DNA from: Oscillospiraceae bacterium
GTDB lineage: Bacteria; Bacillota; Clostridia; Oscillospirales; Acutalibacteraceae
Assembly (NCBI GenBank): GCA_902774165.1
Contig: CACYHJ010000104.1
Span: forward strand, 1-8,215
Direction: 5' to 3'
DNA length: 8,215 nt
Shown here: positions 1 through 5,185 of the stretch, in pieces
Position numbering within the stretch: position 1 is the stretch's first letter
Layout: every line of letters begins with the position of its first letter
Translations under genes and position numbers: made by a program
The notes under the pieces: model-generated
The model's database searches: none
What the model was told of the DNA's origin: nothing
What the model saw: only the letters and a program-made list of their open reading frames with translations

Positions 1-139
1 TGAGCCGGTCGAGGGTAGAGATAATCTTGCGGATGATGCGTATATCCGAACCGAAGCCCCGCTCGTCGCAGGTATCGCCCCGGTAGGAATGATAGCAGTT
101 GACATGGAACCCATAGGCAACGTGGATCTTGTAATCCAT
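1..139 (-). CDS. N-terminal fragment of an unidentified protein (leaves window on the left)
   Basis: The first 46 codons of a minus-strand gene are present; it runs off the left edge. The ATG at 139-137 has a perfect AGGAGG (152-147) with a 7-nt spacer, so the start is firm. The peptide begins MDYKIHVAYGFHVNCYHSYR, followed by a GDTCDERGFGSDIRIIRKII stretch. The opening beta strand, the HVNCYHSYRGDT segment and the helix after it suggest the first strand and helix of a TIM-like or GH57/GH38-like barrel. I recall similar N-termini on large clostridial glycosidase-like proteins but cannot confirm the family. There is no signal peptide, so the product should be cytoplasmic. It starts 61 nt after the stop of the metallo-hydrolase/isomerase gene with no clear terminator between, so the two are probably co-transcribed. 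Confidence 0.8.
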   Translation of the reverse strand, partial: MDYKIHVAYGFHVNCYHSYRGDTCDERGFGSDIRIIRKIISTLDRL

Positions 140-146
140 ACGATAT

Positions 147-152
147 CCTCCT
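147..152 (-). promoter_or_regulatory. Ribosome binding site AGGAGG of the left-edge gene
   Basis: The minus strand reads AGGAGG, seven bases before the ATG at 139. This fixes the start of a gene of which only 46 codons are visible. Confidence 0.85.
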
Positions 153-163
153 GCAAAGAAATC

Positions 164-180
164 CGGGAACGCCGTTCCCG
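164..180. repeat. Near-perfect inverted repeat between the two left-hand genes
   Basis: CGGGAACG at 164-171 and CGTTCCCG at 173-180 are exact reverse complements around a single C. As RNA this gives a short, stable hairpin between the stop at 201 and the ribosome binding site at 147-152. On the minus strand it is followed by GATTTCTTTGC, too weak a U-tract for a confident terminator. It may be a processing or stability element, or an operator-like palindrome. Confidence 0.5.
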
Positions 181-200
181 TGCGGGGGATCCGGAGCGTC

Positions 201-2126
201 TTACATCATTTTGCCGCGCAGCCCGACTGCGACGTCAAACAGCCGGGCAAGGATCGCGTCCCGCTCCGCGTCGGGCGCCCAGAGGCTTTGGTGATGGGCT
301 TCCAGCACGCAGTCGCCCAGATAATGCACCGCCTTGAGCGCGTCGATGAATTCATCCCAGTCGATCGTGCCGTCGCCGGGGATCAGATGCCCGTCGCCGG
401 TGCCGTCGTTATCCTGAATATGCACGGACAGAGGCGCGACGGAGCAGCTGCGCAGGATTTCCGGCCCGTAGCCGCTGCACCAGGCGTGGCCCACGTCGAA
501 GCACCAGCCGAAATACGGGGAACCCACCTGCTTCACAAGATCCGCGATGATGCGGGGATCCGCGGACGCGCCCCAGAGAATGTTCTCGGAGACCAGCACA
601 ACGCCGCACTCCTGTGCCACCGGCAGCAGCTTTTTGATGGCTGCGGCGTTGACGGCGATGAAACGGGCTTTCGTTTTGATCGTCGTCCCGTTGCTGTTGA
701 ACACCGGATGGACCACCAGATACCGGGCGCCGAGAACGGACGCGGCGCGGATCGAACGGACCGCATAATCGTAGTCGTCCGCCTCCCCGGGCGCGTGGGC
801 GTGGGTATAGGGAACGCCCGCCTCGTCGGCGTGCGCCCGCAGGGACCGCGCCCAGGCAAGATAATCGTCGCCCAGGAAGGGCGAGCCGTCGAACACCCAG
901 TAGTCGAAGCCCATATCAATGCCCTCATAGCCCAGCGCGGCAAGGCGGTCGACGGCGGTTTCCGCGGGGTAGCCGTCCTCAAAAACGTCCGTGGTGGTGA
1001 CGATCCGGGGCTTCATGGGGATCACCTGCGATCCCTCAAAGGATTTATATTCGCGCTTCACGCCAAGGTCCGCCACCCAGGCGCGGGTCTCGAAGGTTGT
1101 GAGATTGCCGTTGGTGTTTTCATAGACCCAGGTGGGCGTCGGCCACAGACAGACCTCGGGATTCACGGCTTCGTAGAAATTCCTGCCTACGCCGTCCTGC
1201 CCGTGGTGCGACATCTTGCAGTAATCACAGTCGAGAAGCCCGGTACCGCCGTATTTTTCCACCACGTAATTGCCCGCGTTTACGCCCGCGTCGCCGTTGA
1301 AGATCACGCTTGTGCCGCCCAGATCCATGCGCATGATGGTGGAGCCCTCGTTGCAGTTGCGCCACTCCGGGTTGAAGGTATAGAAAACCGTAAATTTCGC
1401 CGCGCCGACGCTGAAAACGTCGCCCTCCGCCAGCTCGGCGGTCTTGCCCTCATAAAGGGGCATCAGCCGGTTGTAATCGGTGATCACCTGCACCGCCCAT
1501 TCGTCGTAACCGTCGTAGAAGGACGCTTCGGGGAAGTTAGCATAGACCTTGTCGAAGGTCACCTGATCCGCGTAATGCTCCGCCACCTCAAGGAAGACCT
1601 CGCAGTGGTCGTCGTGGGCATGAGACAGGAACCATGCGTCGATATGCGGTTTTTTCATCCCGGTCGCCGCCTTCAGGTATTCGACGAAATAGGGCGTTTC
1701 GCTTTTTTGGCCGCCGTCGACCACAATGACCTTGCCGTCCTCGGTGGTGATGATAAAGCTGTCGCCGATGGTATCGGTGACGGACTTGAGCATATGGATC
1801 GCGTTCTGCATCTGCGTATTTTTCACTCCTTCTTTTCCGACCCGGAAATGCTGGACCATCCGGTCCCACCAACGCCTGATGCAGTCGAACAGGTTCCGGA
1901 AGAAGCGGACAAACCCGCTTTCGGTTTTTTCGTCAGCGGCCTGATCCGGGACGTCTTCCGGGACGGCTCCGTCCGTCGCCGGTTCCTGCGCCGCAGCGTC
2001 GGCGTCCGCCGGCTCGTCCGCTGCGATCCCCGTCTGAGCGCCGTCCGCCGCGAAAGCCAGCGCCGGCGCCGCCGACGTGAAGAGCAGCACAAGCGCAAGG
2101 AGAATGCCGATCATCGTTTTTTTCAT
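201..2126 (-). CDS. Secreted metallo-beta-lactamase-fold hydrolase fused to a xylose-isomerase-like TIM barrel
   Basis: A 641-aa protein. The open frame extends further upstream, but the ATG at 2126 has GAGAGGAG at an 8-nt spacing and begins a signal peptide (residues 1-27: MKK, a hydrophobic core, then ALA). Residues 28-70 form an acidic, Ala-rich linker and 71-96 an aromatic amphipathic helix (FVRFFRNLFDCIRRWWDRM). A metallo-beta-lactamase domain of ComEC type spans about 112-370, with HAHDDH (H169, H171, D173, H174), NGDA (D279) and SHHG (H307-H308). A sugar-isomerase/epimerase barrel (AP_endonuc_2-like) spans 371-641, with E514, D544 in FDVGH, H569 in SVHIQD and E609, spaced like the metal ligands of tagatose/psicose epimerases. 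Substrates are unknown. The fusion is odd because such barrels are normally cytoplasmic and single-domain. The domains meet at Met371, an ATG with its own AGGTGAT site, so a separate internal product is possible. Confidence 0.9.
   Translation of the reverse strand: MKKTMIGILLALVLLFTSAAPALAFAADGAQTGIAADEPADADAAAQEPATDGAVPEDVPDQAADEKTESGFVRFFRNLFDCIRRWWDRMVQHFRVGKEGVKNTQMQNAIHMLKSVTDTIGDSFIITTEDGKVIVVDGGQKSETPYFVEYLKAATGMKKPHIDAWFLSHAHDDHCEVFLEVAEHYADQVTFDKVYANFPEASFYDGYDEWAVQVITDYNRLMPLYEGKTAELAEGDVFSVGAAKFTVFYTFNPEWRNCNEGSTIMRMDLGGTSVIFNGDAGVNAGNYVVEKYGGTGLLDCDYCKMSHHGQDGVGRNFYEAVNPEVCLWPTPTWVYENTNGNLTTFETRAWVADLGVKREYKSFEGSQVIPMKPRIVTTTDVFEDGYPAETAVDRLAALGYEGIDMGFDYWVFDGSPFLGDDYLAWARSLRAHADEAGVPYTHAHAPGEADDYDYAVRSIRAASVLGARYLVVHPVFNSNGTTIKTKARFIAVNAAAIKKLLPVAQECGVVLVSENILWGASADPRIIADLVKQVGSPYFGWCFDVGHAWCSGYGPEILRSCSVAPLSVHIQDNDGTGDGHLIPGDGTIDWDEFIDALKAVHYLGDCVLEAHHQSLWAPDAERDAILARLFDVAVGLRGKMM
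1021..1027 (-). promoter_or_regulatory. Internal Shine-Dalgarno-like AGGTGAT before Met371 of the fusion gene
   Basis: The minus strand reads AGGTGATCCCCATG, with the ATG at 1016-1014. AGGTGAT is fully complementary to the 3' end of bacterial 16S rRNA and lies four bases before an ATG at the exact start of the TIM-barrel domain. It may be the ribosome binding site of a formerly or still separate isomerase gene. In-frame coincidence cannot be excluded, because the same bases encode QVIPM. Confidence 0.5.
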
Positions 2127-2134
2127 ATCTGTAA

Positions 2135-2142
2135 CTCCTCTC
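2135..2142 (-). promoter_or_regulatory. Ribosome binding site GAGAGGAG of the MBL/isomerase gene
   Basis: The minus strand reads GAGAGGAG, eight bases before the ATG at 2126. It selects this start over upstream in-frame codons. The longest open frame begins at 2303 and would put 59 unlikely residues before the signal peptide. Confidence 0.8.
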
Positions 2143-2171
2143 AATGTTTTTCGTTCCGATTTATTAATTTG

Positions 2172-2200
2172 ATTATACCCTAATTTACCCGGGAATGCAA
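2172..2200 (-). promoter_or_regulatory. Sigma-70-type promoter of the MBL/isomerase gene
   Basis: On the minus strand, TTGCAT (2200-2195) is separated by exactly 17 bases from a perfect TATAAT (2177-2172), in an AT-rich gap. Transcription should start near 2165, giving a leader of about 40 nt before the ATG at 2126. This lies well inside the longest open frame, which further rejects the upstream start. Confidence 0.8.
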
Positions 2201-2247
2201 GAATAAAGACCGTTTTTGTCGTAATGAAACGATGCGATGAAAGCCGC

Positions 2248-2286
2248 GGCAGGGCAACCCTTTCGGGCTGCCCTGCCATTTTTTTT
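2248..2286 (+). terminator. Intrinsic-terminator-like hairpin facing the plus direction
   Basis: GGCAGGGCA (2248-2256) pairs with TGCCCTGCC (2269-2277). An inner CCC/GGG pairing and a TTTC loop complete the hairpin, and an A plus eight T (2279-2286) follow. The structure is a textbook terminator for plus-strand transcription, yet no plus-strand gene ends here. Read on the minus strand, the hairpin follows the stop of the CxxC protein at 2343 but has only GCGGCTTTC after it, a poor U-tract. Confidence 0.6.
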
Positions 2287-2294
2287 GCGGGGGC

Positions 2295-2326
2295 TTGATA
2301 CATCAGCCCCTTTTATGCTGTATCAA
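2295..2326. repeat. 8-bp perfect inverted repeat downstream of the small CxxC gene
   Basis: TTGATACA (2295-2302) and TGTATCAA (2319-2326) are exact reverse complements separated by 16 bases. The left arm overlaps a second, alternative pairing with GCCCC at 2305-2309 followed by TTTT. It may fold at the 3' end of the CxxC gene transcript or be a dyad protein site. It lies about 95 bases upstream of the next gene's promoter. Confidence 0.45.
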
Positions 2327-2342
2327 TACGATCTGCAGACGA

Positions 2343-3083
2343 TCATACTCCCAGCGCGGCGCGCATCGTCACAACGAAATTGAGGAACGCACACAGGAAA
2401 CGGACGATGTTTGCCGCCAGGCTGTCGCCGGTAAAATCATAGCAGAAGCAGGCGTCGCCGTGGATCTTGCCGCCCTGCTGCACGGGTGCGCCGGTGGCGG
2501 GGATCACTTTACCGGTACGGACCGTCTGATGGCAGACAGTGCAGACCTCGTCGCCGGTATAGCCGTCCTCGGTGGCGGTGGCCGCTTTCGCGCCGCGCAG
2601 CTCGGTCTGGTGCTCGCCGGTGGGTTGAATGATCTCACCTTTGGAAAGGCGCGCGCCGCACACAGAGCAGAATTCGTCGCCGGTATACCCTTCGTCGCCG
2701 CAGGTCGCGGCGATCAGCGCGCCGTCCGCATACACGTTCATGGCATAGTCCGACTTGGAGCTGAAAAAGCCGTAGGATTCTCCCTTCGTTGTATTGACAA
2801 AGAAGCGGTAAGTCAGATAATGCGCGTAATCGGGCTTTTCGGCGGCTGCCTCCTGTTTTTCGTCCGCAAAATCCTCCGGGCCGTACAGCCGATCGTTGTA
2901 GATCTCGACGCGTTTCAGTTCCACAAGGCATACGCCGTCGCAGGGCGTCGTTTCAAACGCCTCCGGCGAAAGGAGCCTGTGTTTGATTTCACCGTCGGTC
3001 AGCGCGAAGACCGAACCGAAAACGACCGTGATGATCAGCGCGTATATAATTTCTGATAAAATCGTTTTTTCATCACAGCACAC
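2343..3083 (-). CDS. Small exported protein with two CxxC (GYTGD-type) repeats and a hydrophobic C-terminal tail; start region frame-broken
   Basis: 246 codons are open from a GTG at 3083, the only usual start in frame after an upstream TGA, but that start has no ribosome binding site. A natural ATG AAA AAA start at 3073 lies in another frame. One extra A in its six-A run would give MKKTILSEIIYALIITVVFG, a normal signal peptide continuing in this frame. The body (about 40-125, GTG numbering) is unrecognised. Residues 128-159 and 168-198 are GYTGD-type Cys repeats with C128, C139/C142 and C181/C184 and an IPATG spacer, as in clostridial surface proteins. The end has HGDACFCY (C212, C214) and a hydrophobic segment at 222-240. 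No enzyme motif is visible; a surface or metal-binding structural role is likely. It has its own promoter at 3121-3149. Confidence 0.8.
   Translation of the reverse strand: MCCDEKTILSEIIYALIITVVFGSVFALTDGEIKHRLLSPEAFETTPCDGVCLVELKRVEIYNDRLYGPEDFADEKQEAAAEKPDYAHYLTYRFFVNTTKGESYGFFSSKSDYAMNVYADGALIAATCGDEGYTGDEFCSVCGARLSKGEIIQPTGEHQTELRGAKAATATEDGYTGDEVCTVCHQTVRTGKVIPATGAPVQQGGKIHGDACFCYDFTGDSLAANIVRFLCAFLNFVVTMRAALGV
2490..2705 (-). repeat. Two CxxC repeats (GYTGDE-C-x-VC) within the small exported protein
   Basis: Two protein repeats of about 31-40 residues are seen. Each has a GYTGDE lead, a CSVC or CTVC pair, then a KGE or TGK turn and an I-x-PTG or IPATG end. The first also has an extra Cys before GYTGD, and the second has CTVCHQ instead of the usual CxxCG. 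The paired Cys suggest zinc binding or disulfides, as in zinc-ribbon-like surface repeats. Confidence 0.7.
3065..3073 (-). other. Homopolymer frame break at the natural ATG start of the small CxxC gene
   Basis: The minus strand reads ATG followed by six A and CG. As given, the ATG frame ends after 12 codons at TGA. With seven A the same ATG opens directly into the 240-odd-codon reading frame and yields a typical MKKT signal peptide. The cause may be a homopolymer base-calling or assembly error, a real one-base mutation, or slippage-dependent expression. Confidence 0.65.
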
Positions 3084-3120
3084 CGCCGCACTTCATGATC
3101 TGTTGGTTTCTTTCCTCATT

Positions 3121-3149
3121 ATTTTACACTTTTTTATCATAAAAAGCAA
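3121..3149 (-). promoter_or_regulatory. Putative promoter of the small CxxC gene
   Basis: On the minus strand, TTGCTT (3149-3144), a 17-base spacer and TAAAAT (3126-3121) lie just after the terminator of the upstream operon and about 50 bases before the ATG at 3073. The -10 box matches consensus at five of six positions; the -35 box is weak. Confidence 0.6.
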
Positions 3150-3170
3150 TATGATTATCGCGGGAAGACG

Positions 3171-3204
3171 AAAAAAGGATCGACCGGGATGGATCGACCC
3201 TTTT
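3171..3204 (-). terminator. Rho-independent terminator of the paralogue operon
   Basis: The arms are AAAAGGATCGACC (3173-3185) and GGATCGACCCTTTT (3191-3204). They pair over about 12 positions with one A-C mismatch and one bulged A. On the minus strand the hairpin is followed by TTTTTT. It lies about 140 bases after the stop at 3344 and just before the next promoter. The plus side also carries TTTT, so it may work both ways. Confidence 0.75.
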
Positions 3205-3248
3205 GCTTATAATCTCAGTAAATTTGCAGCAACCTCTGTCGTTCTGCG

Positions 3249-3279
3249 GCGCCGTATACGGGAACCGTATGTACGGCGC
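3249..3279. repeat. Strong hairpin in the 3' untranslated region of the paralogue operon
   Basis: GCGCCGTA (3249-3256) pairs perfectly with TACGGCGC (3272-3279). Inside it TACGG (3257-3261) pairs with CCGTA (3265-3269) around a GAA loop, with only TG (3270-3271) bulged. This 13-bp stem lies between the stop at 3344 and the terminator at 3171-3204. No U-tract follows it on either strand, so it is not a terminator by itself. It may stabilise the 3' end of the mRNA. Confidence 0.6.
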
Positions 3280-3343
3280 AACGGGCGGAGCGGGGGCTGA
3301 CGCCCTCCGTCTGCCCGGTTTGCCGTTTTTTCTCCGGCCGGGA

Positions 3344-5146
3344 TCATTTCCCGTCGGAAATGCCGTTATATACAAAGTTCAGTCTGCCGTAAGGCGCGGC
3401 GTCGCCGCGGGTATAGAAAGAATAGACGTCGCCGTCGGTGTAATTGTCGGCCCATTTGAACTGAAGCGGCGCGTCCGGGCCGGATTCGCAACCCAGAAGG
3501 GATTTTGCGACGCGCAGCATCAGTTTATTTCCTTCGAAACGGATCTCCGCCTCGCCGACGCGGCTGTACCCGTCTTCCGCGACGGCTTCGACCGCCGTTT
3601 TCCCGTCCGCGGGAGAGGTGCGGTTCACGGCAAAGTCATAGCCCTCTTTGCCGCTGACGTTGAGGAACAGCGTCATCCAGCCCTCGTCCGTCGACGGGGA
3701 AAGCGCCCGGGCGGTATCGACATAGAAATACAAGTTCTCCGCGTCCTCGCAGACCTTCGCGTTTACGATATCGTTCCTGCCGGAGGTATCGGTATAATAA
3801 TATTCTCCGTAGCCGGGATGGTCGCGGTCGGCGGTATCGTTCCGGTAATCCCGGTAAACAGAAGTGATCTTTTCGTCTTCCCATTGAGAGAAACCGCCCG
3901 AAATGTCAACGCTGACGCTGCCTGTGCGGGGGAGCGCCGCGGTACTGCGTTTGAACTTCGCGATATACTGCACCATCTGCATATAGTAATTGTCGCCGAG
4001 AATGCCTTTCGCCGGCTCCACGTCGCGGGAATACTCCGCGTCGCACTCGTCGAAGAAAAGGAGCGGTTCGTCTTCGTCCGAAAGGCGCATCGCCGACCAC
4101 TCGTTGAAGCCGGTGATGAAAATGACGTCCGGGTCGAGCTTGATCGCGTATTCCCACTGCTCGGCGAAATTATAGCCGTAAAGCACGGCGTTTTCGGAGG
4201 TATCCTTCGCGCCGTCATGCCAGCTTCTGCCGTGGTCGTTCTGCCCGTAAAACGCAGAGGCGCTCATATGCACGGTATCGCAGTGCTGCGCCACGGAGAC
4301 GCTCATGGTGCTTCTGTCCTTCGGGGAGCTTTTGTAATAGGCGTTCAGGGTCTCGAGATTGATGAATTCAATCCACGGGAACCCGTCCGGCTTTTTTGAC
4401 CACCGGTCGTCGGTGCTGGGCCACTGGGAATCCTTGATGCGAAAATACCGTCTGACCTCATCCCGCTCGCCGCTGTTCTCGTTTCCCACGATCATCGGCT
4501 TGCCGTCCCACCGGAACCAGAGCTCGTCGAGGCGCGGATATTTCGCCTTTAACTCATCGTTATGATAATACGCGTCATAGATCAGATTCATCCGCTCGCC
4601 GGAGTCGGTATTCGTGTAGAATGCGAGCTTCGGCACGTTCCAGCCCTCGAGATAATACGAATACCACACGTCGATCAGCGTGGTGATCCTGTCGTAATAG
4701 ATATCCCTGTTGGTGGTGTCGAACACGATGAAATCGACCCCCGCGTCCGTGAGCATCTGACAGTGGCGCGAAATCACCCATCTGTCCGTCTGAAAATAGT
4801 AGCCGAACAGCGGTTCGCCCCAGTGGTGCGAAGCGGTGATCGGTCCGCCGCCCGCCGCCTCCCAGCGCTCGCCGGAGAGATAAGCCTCGGGGTCGTTTTC
4901 GATGATCTTCGTGATATCGTATGGCCCGTTTTCGCCGCCGTCCCCGTTGAACAGGAAATAAAAGACGCCGACCAGCTTTTCGCTTTCTCCCGCGGTGACG
5001 ACGGATCTGCCGAGCGCGTCCGTCGCGGCAAGAGAGCCGGTTTCTTGCACCGTGTTCAGCTTCACCTGCGGATTCATGCCGAAGCAGGCCTGGAACAGCA
5101 GCGTGAAGATAAGTCCGAGCTTGACGAACAGTTGATAGAGATACAT
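3344..5146 (-). CDS. Putative GH71/GH99-like glycosidase with C-terminal CBM9/DOMON-like domain (second paralogue)
   Basis: 600 aa from the ATG at 5146, which has GGAGG at a 7-nt spacing; the GTG six bases upstream lies too close to that site. Residues 1-23 form a hydrophobic segment ending QACFG, probably an export signal or membrane anchor. Residues 58-405 form a TIM-barrel-like domain with HHWGEPLFGYY (E111), FDTTN (D143), NFAEQW (E329) and TGFNEW (E349). The final NEW strand resembles GH99/WbsX-like proteins, so E349, E329 and D143 are the likely acid residues (inference). Residues 412-600 form a beta domain opening DISGGFSQW, with GRNDI, NLYFYVDT and FKWADN motifs, like CBM9/DOMON carbohydrate-binding modules. 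Roughly two thirds of residues match the gene 39 nt upstream. The two share an operon and the protein probably acts on an extracellular glycan; the substrate is unknown. Confidence 0.9.
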   Translation of the reverse strand: MYLYQLFVKLGLIFTLLFQACFGMNPQVKLNTVQETGSLAATDALGRSVVTAGESEKLVGVFYFLFNGDGGENGPYDITKIIENDPEAYLSGERWEAAGGGPITASHHWGEPLFGYYFQTDRWVISRHCQMLTDAGVDFIVFDTTNRDIYYDRITTLIDVWYSYYLEGWNVPKLAFYTNTDSGERMNLIYDAYYHNDELKAKYPRLDELWFRWDGKPMIVGNENSGERDEVRRYFRIKDSQWPSTDDRWSKKPDGFPWIEFINLETLNAYYKSSPKDRSTMSVSVAQHCDTVHMSASAFYGQNDHGRSWHDGAKDTSENAVLYGYNFAEQWEYAIKLDPDVIFITGFNEWSAMRLSDEDEPLLFFDECDAEYSRDVEPAKGILGDNYYMQMVQYIAKFKRSTAALPRTGSVSVDISGGFSQWEDEKITSVYRDYRNDTADRDHPGYGEYYYTDTSGRNDIVNAKVCEDAENLYFYVDTARALSPSTDEGWMTLFLNVSGKEGYDFAVNRTSPADGKTAVEAVAEDGYSRVGEAEIRFEGNKLMLRVAKSLLGCESGPDAPLQFKWADNYTDGDVYSFYTRGDAAPYGRLNFVYNGISDGK

Positions 5147-5153
5147 ATACACG

Positions 5154-5158
5154 CCTCC
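5154..5158 (-). promoter_or_regulatory. Ribosome binding site GGAGG of the second paralogue
   Basis: The minus strand reads GGAGG CGTGTAT ATG, a 7-base spacer to the ATG at 5146. It lies in the 39-base gap after the first paralogue's stop, so each gene has its own translation start. Confidence 0.8.
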
Positions 5159-5185
5159 GAAAACAAAGATATGCGGTCTGCCGGT

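Noticed and set aside
180..2183. 667-codon plus-strand open frame
   Set aside because: It is exactly antisense to the MBL/isomerase gene. Its product has no recognisable domain, and it arises from GC-rich third positions of the minus-strand codons. The minus strand carries all catalytic motifs, the promoter and the ribosome binding site.
2295..3056. 253-codon plus-strand open frame
   Set aside because: Antisense to the small CxxC protein. The minus frame has the GYTGD Cys repeats and a signal peptide, and the plus frame has no recognisable motif.
3203..4399. 398-codon plus-strand open frame
   Set aside because: Antisense shadow of the second paralogue; no domain, ribosome binding site or promoter supports it.
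5086..5090. Lipoprotein signal (QAC) in the second paralogue
   Set aside because: The residues before the Cys (F-Q-A) do not fit the usual L-[AST]-[AG]-C lipobox, and the first paralogue has no Cys at this place.
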